From contig JAILBN010000037.1 in the NCBI GenBank assembly GCA_024680915.1, positions 1 through 34,221 on the forward strand: a stretch of DNA of 34,221 nucleotides, written 5' to 3'. Every line of letters begins with the position of its first letter. The first letter of the stretch is position 1. The translations under genes and the position numbers were made by a program. The DNA is from Treponemataceae bacterium (GTDB lineage: Bacteria; Spirochaetota; Spirochaetia; Treponematales; Treponemataceae). The notes below the pieces were generated by a model. The model did not search any database, was not told where the DNA came from, and worked only from the letters and a program-made list of their open reading frames with translations. Shown one piece after another: positions 7,265-14,399 of this stretch.

Positions 7265-7267
7265 AAT

Positions 7268-7293
7268 AATGGCCCTCTGAAAAAGGGGCCATT
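7268..7293 (+). terminator. Probable intrinsic terminator after tetR
   Basis: AATGGCCC (7268-7275) and GGGCCATT (7286-7293) form a perfect 8-bp stem with a 10-nt loop, followed by a short TTATAT stretch. The T-tract is weak, so some read-through into the transporter operon is possible. Confidence 0.6.
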
Positions 7294-7304
7294 TTATATA
7301 AATA

Positions 7305-7326
7305 TTAGTTAGCCTGAACTAACTAA
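7305..7326. promoter_or_regulatory. DtxR-box-like palindrome upstream of the transporter operon
   Basis: TTAGTTAG (7305-7312) and CTAACTAA (7319-7326) are perfect 8-bp arms around CCTGAA, ending 21 nt before the mptD start. The arms resemble the half-sites of DtxR/IdeR-type iron and manganese repressors (consensus TTAGGTTAGSCTAACCTAA), though the spacing is wider. A possible -10 (TATAAA, about 7297-7302) precedes it, so the site would overlap the transcription start. Metal-dependent repression is an inference. Confidence 0.45.
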
Positions 7327-7347
7327 ATAAAAAAAGGAGGTTTTCCA

Positions 7348-7932
7348 ATGGAAACCAAAAGACTCACTGGTAAAGATCTGATTAATGTCGGTATCTACAC
7401 GGCTTTGAACATAGTCGTTCAATTTCTTGTGGGTATGCTGAACGCTATCCCGGTAATGTATCCGCCGATTCTCTTCCTGATTCCGATTGTTGACGGTATT
7501 CCTATGATGCTTTACTACTCAAAAATCGAAAAGTTCGGAATGCTCTCGATTACGGGTATCATCTGTGCGGCTTTCTACTATATCTCAGGTTACACTTGGG
7601 TCTGCGTCGTCTTCCTGGCTCCGGCGGCCATCATCGCTGATATAATCCTAAAGCTCAAGGGCTACAAGAAGTTCTCTTCCATGCTGATAAGCTACATGGT
7701 CTTCTCCCTTGGTATTCTGGGCGGTCCTGCAAACCTCTGGCTGGCAGGGGAAAGCTACTGGGCAAAAATTGAAGAGTCCATGGGCAAGCAGTACGTGGAC
7801 CAGCTTGCTTATTACATGCCATCCTGGATGCTCTACGTGGGAATCGGCCTAACCTTGCTGGGTGGTCTTATCGGAGCCTTCCTGGGAAGGAAGCTTCTTA
7901 ACAAACACTTCAAGAAAGCAGGAATCGTATGA
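7348..7932 (+). CDS. mptD: MptD-family putative ECF transporter substrate-binding (S) component
   Basis: The 194-aa integral membrane protein has five to six hydrophobic segments (for example IYTALNIVVQFLVGMLNAIP and WVCVVFLAPAAIIADIIL). The opening and overall pattern fit the 'Trep_Strep' / MptD family, which is found in treponemes and streptococci and treated as an S-component of energy-coupling-factor importers. S-components bind the substrate and topple in the membrane when driven by EcfT and two ATPases. AGGAGG precedes the ATG. The stop codon overlaps the ecfT start by 4 nt (ATGA), so these genes are translationally coupled. The substrate is not known; the DtxR-like box and the adjacent exporter-type pair suggest a metal chelate. 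Confidence 0.8.
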   Translation: METKRLTGKDLINVGIYTALNIVVQFLVGMLNAIPVMYPPILFLIPIVDGIPMMLYYSKIEKFGMLSITGIICAAFYYISGYTWVCVVFLAPAAIIADIILKLKGYKKFSSMLISYMVFSLGILGGPANLWLAGESYWAKIEESMGKQYVDQLAYYMPSWMLYVGIGLTLLGGLIGAFLGRKLLNKHFKKAGIV

Positions 7933-8660
7933 TGGACGGGCAGCTTAACAAAAGAAAATTTCATCTGGATCCCAGGACCAAGCTTTTCATCATGGCTCTT
8001 ATCGCAACTCTTGAGATGATGGATACCCATATTTTAGTTACGGCTGCCTTAGGTGTGATTCCTTTCCTTTTATTTTTGAGCAACCGGCAGTTCGCAGGGG
8101 CCTTCAAGTTCCTGGCCATATTCTCCCTTGCCGTGCTTGCTCATATTTTCAGGGCGGATATGCAGATAAACATGGTGCTGAACATGATTATCGTACTGCT
8201 GGGAGGTCTTGTCCTCGCCCTCTTCCCAGCCTTCGCCTGCGGTGACTACATCTTGAAATCCACCACCGTAAGCGAGGCTATTTCTGCCCTGGAAAAGCTG
8301 AAGGTGGGAAGAAAGATAACAATCCCTCTGTCGGTGATGTTCCGTTTCTTTCCCACTATCAGGCAGGAGCACCGGTCAATTCATGATGCGGCCATGATGA
8401 GGGGCTTAACGATTGGAAGAAAGCGCTTTTGGAAGAATCCGGCCCAGGCCTTGGAATACAGAGTCGTTCCCCTGCTGATATCCATTGCCAATATCGGAAC
8501 GGATCTTTCAGCGGCAGCCCTGTCCAGGGGATTGGATAACCCAATAAAGCACACAACCTATGCAGACGTTAAAATGACCCGTAGAGATTATTTAACAATT
8601 TTGGCTATAGTTTCATTCCTAACGCTGGTATATCTGCTCTCCAGCCTTGTATTCAAATAG
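7929..8660 (+). CDS. ecfT: ECF transporter transmembrane component EcfT
   Basis: EcfT is the membrane scaffold linking the S-component to the two ATPases. The 243-aa protein has several membrane helices (TLEMMDTHILVTAALGVIPF; FLAIFSLAVLAHIF; MIIVLLGGLVLALFPAFACG; a C-terminal LTILAIVSFLTLVYLLSSLV). It shows the two conserved short coupling motifs centred on arginine, seen here as MMRGL and ALSRGLDNP; in characterised EcfTs these Ala-Arg-Gly-like motifs insert into the ATPases. The ATG at 7929 overlaps the mptD stop; an alternative ATG 3 nt later is possible. The gene ends 22 nt before the fused ATPase gene. Confidence 0.88.
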   Translation: MMDGQLNKRKFHLDPRTKLFIMALIATLEMMDTHILVTAALGVIPFLLFLSNRQFAGAFKFLAIFSLAVLAHIFRADMQINMVLNMIIVLLGGLVLALFPAFACGDYILKSTTVSEAISALEKLKVGRKITIPLSVMFRFFPTIRQEHRSIHDAAMMRGLTIGRKRFWKNPAQALEYRVVPLLISIANIGTDLSAAALSRGLDNPIKHTTYADVKMTRRDYLTILAIVSFLTLVYLLSSLVFK

Positions 8661-8682
8661 AGCAGCACTAGGAAACTTTTTT

Positions 8683-11600
8683 ATGATTGAGTTTAACAAT
8701 GTCTCCTTTGAATATACTGACGGGACAAAAATCCTTTCAGATTTGAATTTGAAAATTAACAGGGGAGAAGTCATTCTCCTCTGCGGAGAATCGGGCTGTG
8801 GAAAATCCACCCTGATTCGAATGATAAATGGGCTGATCCCTAATTATTATCCGGGGAAGCTTTCGGGTTCAGTCCTTGTAAACGGAGTAGACACGCAAAA
8901 AGCACAGCTTTATGAGCTTTCAGAGCACGTGGCCTCCGTTTTCCAAAACCCAAAAACCCAGTTCTATAATGTGGACTCCACTGAAGAAATGGTATTCAGT
9001 CTTGAGAACAAGGGCATCCCCCGGGAAGAGATGAAGAAAAAGCTGGCCGATACGGTAAAAAGGCTTAGGATGGACAATCTGCTGGGCAGGAATCTTTTCA
9101 GGATGTCCGGCGGAGAGAAGCAGAAGGTAGCCTGTGCCTGTGCTGACACCTCGGATGCCCCCATCATAGTACTGGACGAACCCTCCTCCAATCTGGACCT
9201 GCACTCCATCAGGGAGCTGGCAGAGATAATAAAGCAATGGAAGGCGGACGGAAAAACCGTGATTGTGGCGGAGCACAGGCTCTACTACATGCTGCCCTAC
9301 GCAGACAGGGTCCTTTACTTAAAGCAGGGTAAAATAGAGATGGAATGCTCTGCCGCTGAGATCATAGCCCTGGGAAAGGATAAGCTTTCAGCGATGGGAC
9401 TTAGGAGCACGGATATATTCGGACTCCCCCTGAACGAGCCTTCCATCACCAGCAAGGATAAAATAGAGCTCACCAACTTCCGCTACATATATCCCGGAAG
9501 CCTGCAACCCTCACTGGATGTGATGGACGTAAAGATTTCCCGCAACGCCATCATCGGTGTGGTGGGAGACAACGGAGCGGGTAAATCCACCTTCGCCAGG
9601 GCCCTGTGCGGCTTCGAGAAGCATGCCACAGGTGGTCTTACCTTTGACGGAACCACCTTTGCCCGGAGGAAGCGCCTTAGAAAAACCTTCATGGTCATGC
9701 AGGACGTAGGCCACCAGCTCTTTACTGATGAAGTGCAGGAGGAGCTTAGCTCCTGCATAGATGAGCCGGAAAGCGACGAGGTCAAGCAGGAAAAGGTTTA
9801 CAGCCTTTTGAAAAAGCTGAATCTTGACGACAAGGCAGCTCGCCATCCCCATTCCCTTTCTGGGGGCGAAAAGCAAAGGGTTGCCATAGGAAGCGCCGTT
9901 ATCTCCGACAGGGAGATAATAGTCTTCGACGAGCCCACCAGCGGCCTTGACTACAGGCACATGAAGACGGTGGCGGCCCTGATCAGGGAATTGAAGGCAA
10001 AGGGCAAGACCATCTTCCTTATAACCCATGACCCTGAGCTTATCGCTGAATGCTGTGACGAGCTTATATATATGCAGAACGGAAAGGTCCTGGAATACGG
10101 CAAGCTGACCCAGGCCATGTATAACCGCTGGCTTTACAGGACCAGCACCCACAAGGAAAAGAAGAATGTGGAGAGGGAGCAGCTGAACCCGATAAAACGC
10201 TTGTGGCAGCTGGCCAAGAAGCAGCACAAAAGGCTGATAGCCTCTATCATCCTTGCCTTGATAGGCGTCTTAGGAAGCGTAGTTCCCTTTGTCTGTGCAG
10301 GACAGGTAATAAACGCTCTTATAGGGGGAAACAGAGATTTGAACTTCTACCTCCGCTTATGCCTTATAGGGTTGGGAGGAATAGGGGTCAAAACCATCTT
10401 CTACTCCTCAGGCCTGGCGGTCAGTCATAAAGCCGCCTTCTCCATAATCGCTGACATCAGGAAGGCCATGTTCAACAAGCTGCCAAAAATGCCGCTGGGA
10501 ACGATACTGGATACCTCCAGCGGTAAGCTCAAGCAGATTATCGTGGACGAGGTGGACAGCATGGAGCGGCCCATTGCCCACATGATACCAGAGCTTTCCG
10601 CCAATGTGGTGGGCGCGGTGGCCATCTGGATACTGCTTATGACTGTGGACTGGCGTATGGGCTTTTTGACTCTGGTCTCAATCCCCATAGGACTGGGTCT
10701 TGGTGCCTTGGTCCTTATCGGCTATTCCAGGGACTACGAGACAGCCATCCACACTGTACAGGAGATGAACGCTACCATAGTGGAGTATATCCACGGAATA
10801 GAGGTCATAAAGGCCTATAACCAGGGAAAAAGCTCCTACACAAAGTTCAAGGACAGGGTAATGGCCACGGCCAACTACTACTACCAGTGGATGAAGCGCT
10901 ACCAGTCAAGGCTGTCACTGGCCTACTCCATAGCGCCCTGCACTCTGATAACAGTACTGCCCATTGGCTTTGTCATGTATCAGAACGGAACCCTGGACCT
11001 GGGAACCTTCATCACCTCCATCATGCTTTCCATGTGCATAGTGGGGCCTGTAATCTCGGCACTGAACTTCGCCGACACATCAGGAAAGCTTACCCCCACC
11101 ATCACCACCGTTGACGAAATACTCAACGGTAACGAGCAGCTGCACAGCGAAAAACCGGTGGAGCTTAAATCCCACGACATACAGTTCAAGGACGTGTCCT
11201 ACTCTTACCACAAGGGTACCCAGGTCCTGCACAACATAAATCTTGATATAAAAGAAAAATCCATGACGGCCTTGGTAGGACCTTCTGGAAGCGGAAAATC
11301 CACCATAGCCAAGCTGGTGGCGGGCTTCTGGGATGTCCAGGACGGAGAGCTGACCATGGGCGGCTTCAATCTTAAGGATATCCCCCTTAAGCAGCTTTAT
11401 GACCAGATTGCCTTTGTCTCTCAGGACACTTATCTTTTCAACGACACCGTCATGAACAATATCCGTATGGGACGCATGTCCGCCACCGATGACGAGGTGG
11501 TGGCCGCAGCCAAAGCCTCGGGCAGTCTTGAGCTTATAGAGAACCTGGCAGACGGCTTTGACACCATGGTGGGTCAGGGAGGAGCAGCCCTCTCCGGTGG

Positions 11601-11916
11601 AGAAAGGCAGCGTATAGCCATTGCCAGGGCCATGATCAAGGATGCGCCGGTGGTTATCCTTGATGAGGCCACAGCCTACATAGACCCGGAGAACGAGGCT
11701 ATCCTTCAGCACGCCATAGGTCAGCTTATAAAAGACAAGACTGTAATCGTAATAGCCCACCGCTTATCCACAATCACCGATGCGGACAAAATCGTACTGG
11801 TGAACGACGGAACAGTTCAGGCCGCTGGTACTCACCAGGAGCTTCTGAAAAAGGACGAGCTTTACAGATCCATGTGGGATGCCCATATGGGAGTTGAAGA
11901 AGGAGGGGCAGCATGA
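8683..11916 (+). CDS. Triple-NBD fusion: ECF-type double ATPase joined to an ABC-exporter half
   Basis: This 1077-aa polypeptide carries three ABC nucleotide-binding domains. Residues ~1-235 and ~260-480 are two EcfA-like cassettes (Walker A CGESGCGKST near 36 and GDNGAGKST near 294; signatures MSGGEKQ and LSGGEKQ; Walker B VLDEPSSNLD and VFDEPTSGLD). A linker then leads to an exporter-type six-helix membrane domain (~510-800) and a third cassette (GPSGSGKST near 866, LSGGERQ, ILDEATAYID). ECF ATPases and exporter halves are normally separate proteins; the sum of the two (about 490 + 585) equals this length. The start is the ATG at 8683 with AGGA upstream. Near the joint, the in-frame GTG at 10168 has AAGGA 10 nt upstream and would start a normal-looking exporter half, so a separate second product is possible. 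All three cassettes look catalytically intact. Confidence 0.85.
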   Translation: MIEFNNVSFEYTDGTKILSDLNLKINRGEVILLCGESGCGKSTLIRMINGLIPNYYPGKLSGSVLVNGVDTQKAQLYELSEHVASVFQNPKTQFYNVDSTEEMVFSLENKGIPREEMKKKLADTVKRLRMDNLLGRNLFRMSGGEKQKVACACADTSDAPIIVLDEPSSNLDLHSIRELAEIIKQWKADGKTVIVAEHRLYYMLPYADRVLYLKQGKIEMECSAAEIIALGKDKLSAMGLRSTDIFGLPLNEPSITSKDKIELTNFRYIYPGSLQPSLDVMDVKISRNAIIGVVGDNGAGKSTFARALCGFEKHATGGLTFDGTTFARRKRLRKTFMVMQDVGHQLFTDEVQEELSSCIDEPESDEVKQEKVYSLLKKLNLDDKAARHPHSLSGGEKQRVAIGSAVISDREIIVFDEPTSGLDYRHMKTVAALIRELKAKGKTIFLITHDPELIAECCDELIYMQNGKVLEYGKLTQAMYNRWLYRTSTHKEKKNVEREQLNPIKRLWQLAKKQHKRLIASIILALIGVLGSVVPFVCAGQVINALIGGNRDLNFYLRLCLIGLGGIGVKTIFYSSGLAVSHKAAFSIIADIRKAMFNKLPKMPLGTILDTSSGKLKQIIVDEVDSMERPIAHMIPELSANVVGAVAIWILLMTVDWRMGFLTLVSIPIGLGLGALVLIGYSRDYETAIHTVQEMNATIVEYIHGIEVIKAYNQGKSSYTKFKDRVMATANYYYQWMKRYQSRLSLAYSIAPCTLITVLPIGFVMYQNGTLDLGTFITSIMLSMCIVGPVISALNFADTSGKLTPTITTVDEILNGNEQLHSEKPVELKSHDIQFKDVSYSYHKGTQVLHNINLDIKEKSMTALVGPSGSGKSTIAKLVAGFWDVQDGELTMGGFNLKDIPLKQLYDQIAFVSQDTYLFNDTVMNNIRMGRMSATDDEVVAAAKASGSLELIENLADGFDTMVGQGGAALSGGERQRIAIARAMIKDAPVVILDEATAYIDPENEAILQHAIGQLIKDKTVIVIAHRLSTITDADKIVLVNDGTVQAAGTHQELLKKDELYRSMWDAHMGVEEGGAA
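10153..10170 (+). promoter_or_regulatory. Possible internal ribosome binding site and GTG start at the fusion joint
   Basis: AAGGA (10153-10157) lies 10 nt before an in-frame GTG (10168-10170, residue 496 of the fusion). Translation from here would begin VEREQLNPIKRLWQLAKKQ, resembling the N-terminus of a stand-alone ABC exporter half. It may be the relict start of a once separate gene, or still active. Confidence 0.4.
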
Positions 11917-13640
11917 TTGAGGCCTTACGTAAAATAATCAGGTTCGCAGGTGCCGAAAGAAAGAACATAAGGAAATCGATTTTCGTAAGTCTTTTGTACT
12001 CCTGCTTTGCCATGCTGAGGATAGGAGCCATATATTTCGTCATAACAGCCATAGTCTCAAAGGAAAGCGGGAATGCCGCCGCCTGGAAGGCCTTTTTACT
12101 ATTGCTCGCCAGCATAGTGGGAATGACCCTTACCAGGAATGTCTACCAGATGCAGCAGACCCATGCAGGCTTTTTTATGAGCGCTAACAAGAGGCTGGAC
12201 ATAGGAAACCGTCTGAAAAGAATTCCCATGGGCTTTTTCAACAACAACACCATAGGCGAAATCTCAGGTATAACCACCACAGTGCTGGACACTGTTGAGA
12301 ACATAGGAGCCACGGTTCTGGTTCTTGTACTGGGAGGCCTGGTAAACGCTGTGGTCTTCCTGCTGATGATTCCCTTCTTTGACTGGCGCATAGCCTTGAT
12401 AGTCTTAGGGGGAATGATAGTCTACCTGCTTTTCACCTCTCTTATGGAGCACAGGACAAGAAAGCTGGCTCCGAAAAGGGAAGAGAGCAAGACAGCCATA
12501 GTCGAGGCCTCCCTGGAAAACATTCAGGGAATGAGCGTGGTAAAGGCCTTCAACCTTGCGGGAAAGGGAGATGCAAAGCTCAGGGCTGCCATTGACCGCT
12601 ACAGGGACAACAACCTTGCCCTGGAGAAGATGTTCATACCTATCTCCATAGTGCAGAATATCTTCCTGGGTGCCTTCAAGATGCTTATAATCTTTGCCTC
12701 CGCCTATTTTTATCTGAATGGAAGCATGGAGCCTGCAATCGCTTTTATCATGATAATTGTCTCCTTCCAGGTCTTCAACGACATAGAGCAGACCGACGCA
12801 GGACTTTCCATGCTGAGGCTTGTGACAAGCTCCATTGACCAGGCCGAGAAGATAGATGCCATGCCCCAGCTGGATGAGCAGGGCAAGGATTACAGCCCCC
12901 AGACCCACGACATAAAGATAGAGAATGTAAGCTTTGCCTACGGCACTAAAGAGATACTTCACGATATATCCCTGAATATCCCCCAGAATACTATGACGGC
13001 CTTTGTAGGTCCGTCAGGAGCGGGAAAGACCACCCTGGCCCTTTTGATATCCCGCTTCTGGGACGTGAAGAAGGGAAGCATTTCCATAGGAGGAAAGGAT
13101 ATACGGGAGTATACCCTGGAAAGCCTTATGGCCCAGATAAGCCTGGTATTCCAGAATGTCTATCTTTTTGCAGACACGGTGGAGAACAATATCCGCTTCG
13201 GCTGCCCCGATGCCTCCAGGAAAGAGGTGATACAGGCGGCGAAGAGGGCCTGCTGCCACGATTTTATAATGAGCCTTCCAGACGGCTACGACACAGTTAT
13301 CGGTGAAGGAGGGGCAACCCTTTCCGGAGGTGAGAAGCAGAGAATCTCCATTGCCAGGGCTATTCTGAAGGATGCGCCTATAATCATACTGGACGAGGCC
13401 ACGGCAAACGTTGATCCTGAAAACGAGGATAAGCTGAAGCTGGCCTTTGAGGCCCTGACTAAGGATAAAACTGTGATTATGATAGCCCACCGCCTGAATA
13501 CAATCCGTAACGCTGACCAGATCGTGGTCATAAACGCAGGGGGATTAACGGCCGGCACCCACGATGAGCTTATGAAAACCAACAGGATTTACAACAGGTT
13601 CGTCAACATGAGGGAGAAGGCCGCCGACTGGCAGCTCTAG
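11913..13640 (+). CDS. ABC-exporter-type transporter half (TMD-NBD), partner of the fusion
   Basis: This 575-aa protein has the type IV (exporter) fold: a six-helix membrane domain (~15-310) then an ATPase (Walker A GPSGAGKTT near 370, signature LSGGEKQ, Walker B ILDEATANVD, H-loop IAHRL). Its ATG overlaps the fusion gene stop by 4 nt, so it almost certainly pairs with that protein's C-terminal half as a heterodimer. Exporter-fold heterodimers such as YbtPQ and IrtAB import siderophores, and linkage to an ECF system points to import, or to handling of the same substrate. Both partners keep the catalytic glutamate, so no degenerate site is evident. It is the last gene of the operon. Confidence 0.88.
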   Translation: MIEALRKIIRFAGAERKNIRKSIFVSLLYSCFAMLRIGAIYFVITAIVSKESGNAAAWKAFLLLLASIVGMTLTRNVYQMQQTHAGFFMSANKRLDIGNRLKRIPMGFFNNNTIGEISGITTTVLDTVENIGATVLVLVLGGLVNAVVFLLMIPFFDWRIALIVLGGMIVYLLFTSLMEHRTRKLAPKREESKTAIVEASLENIQGMSVVKAFNLAGKGDAKLRAAIDRYRDNNLALEKMFIPISIVQNIFLGAFKMLIIFASAYFYLNGSMEPAIAFIMIIVSFQVFNDIEQTDAGLSMLRLVTSSIDQAEKIDAMPQLDEQGKDYSPQTHDIKIENVSFAYGTKEILHDISLNIPQNTMTAFVGPSGAGKTTLALLISRFWDVKKGSISIGGKDIREYTLESLMAQISLVFQNVYLFADTVENNIRFGCPDASRKEVIQAAKRACCHDFIMSLPDGYDTVIGEGGATLSGGEKQRISIARAILKDAPIIILDEATANVDPENEDKLKLAFEALTKDKTVIMIAHRLNTIRNADQIVVINAGGLTAGTHDELMKTNRIYNRFVNMREKAADWQL

Positions 13641-13651
13641 AGCTAAAAGAG

Positions 13652-13690
13652 TCTCAAAGTGTTTTTTTCCAGTAAAATCACACTTTGAGA
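13652..13690. promoter_or_regulatory. 10-bp inverted repeat between the transporter operon and the exonuclease
   Basis: TCTCAAAGTG (13652-13661) and CACTTTGAGA (13681-13690) are perfect arms with a 19-nt loop. A T7 run directly follows the left arm rather than the right one, so this is not a standard terminator. It may act as a transcript stabiliser for the operon or an operator for the next gene, whose extended -10 starts 10 nt beyond it. Confidence 0.45.
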
Positions 13691-13699
13691 GGGCTTACG

Positions 13700-13708
13700 T
13701 GGTATAAC
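13700..13708 (+). promoter_or_regulatory. Extended -10 promoter adjacent to exonuclease start
   Basis: TG, one base, then TATAAC (13703-13708), ending exactly 6 nt before the ATG at 13715. There is no clear -35 and no Shine-Dalgarno site, so a leaderless transcript is predicted. Confidence 0.55.
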
Positions 13709-13714
13709 TATTAT

Positions 13715-14308
13715 ATGAACGACAGATTAGACTACATAGCTATAGATTTTGAAACGGCCAACCAGTACAGGAACAGCGCTTGTTCCGTAGGGCTTGTCCG
13801 TTTTATTGACGGCAAGGAGACGGACTCAGTATACTCCCTGATTCATCCTGCAAAAATGTACTTTGTTCCCGAATGGACAAGGGACATTCATCACATCTCC
13901 TATGATGATGTCCGGGACAAGCCCTTCTTCCCTGATGTCTGGAACAATATGGTCATGCCCTTCGTTGAGCAGACACCGGGAATCCCCTTAGTAGCCCACA
14001 ATGCCAAATTCGACATGAATGTCATCCGGGGTTGCTGCGATTACTTCAATCTCCCCCTCCCCGACCTGGATTATTTCGATTCACTTTTGGTGGCACGAAA
14101 GACCTGGCCAGGGCTACCCAATCACAAGCTCACCTTTCTGGGGCAGAAGTTCGGCATAAACTATCTGGCCCACGATGCCCTGGAGGATTCCAGAACCTGC
14201 GGACTTGTGATAAAGCTGGCCGCAGAGAAATGGGCCGCAGGGTCTGCCATGGAGCTTCTTCGGAAATGCTCCATACGGCCCTGCAGACTTAACCAGCCTT
14301 ATTACTGA
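13715..14308 (+). CDS. DnaQ-like (DEDDh) 3'-5' exonuclease
   Basis: The 197-aa protein is a DEDD-family exonuclease related to the DNA polymerase III epsilon proofreading domain. Exo I is IAIDFETAN near the N-terminus (the D and E bind the first metal). Exo II is VAHNAKFDMNVI near residue 100. Exo III is HDALEDSRTCG near 160, with the histidine that defines the DEDDh subgroup. The stand-alone form acts in repair or RNA/DNA trimming; its substrate is not evident. ATG 13715 is chosen because IAIDFE then falls at the usual position and the -10 box fixes transcription there; a TTG 30 nt upstream lies inside the inverted repeat. Confidence 0.88.
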   Translation: MNDRLDYIAIDFETANQYRNSACSVGLVRFIDGKETDSVYSLIHPAKMYFVPEWTRDIHHISYDDVRDKPFFPDVWNNMVMPFVEQTPGIPLVAHNAKFDMNVIRGCCDYFNLPLPDLDYFDSLLVARKTWPGLPNHKLTFLGQKFGINYLAHDALEDSRTCGLVIKLAAEKWAAGSAMELLRKCSIRPCRLNQPYY

Positions 14309-14348
14309 TACCTGGCCCGCTCCCCGCCGATATACTTGGGCCGGGTAT
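14308..14348. repeat. 11-bp stem between convergent genes
   Basis: ATACCTGGCCC (14308-14318) and GGGCCGGGTAT (14338-14348) pair over 11 positions with one G-U and a 19-nt loop. It begins at the last base of the exonuclease stop codon. It lacks a T-tract on either strand but is well placed to protect or stop both convergent transcripts. Confidence 0.45.
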
Positions 14349-14399
14349 AGGCCGCAGGAAAAGCAGGAGGCAATGAACCGAGGCCACCCCGGCATTCCT

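Noticed and set aside
8647-8682. TTG start for the fused ATPase gene overlapping ecfT
   Set aside because: The ATG at 8683 begins the conserved first strand of the ABC domain and has AGGA upstream, so the longer form is unlikely.
9511-10227. Long minus-strand open frames across the ABC transporter genes
   Set aside because: They lie wholly opposite intact ABC domains with all catalytic motifs and resemble no protein family.
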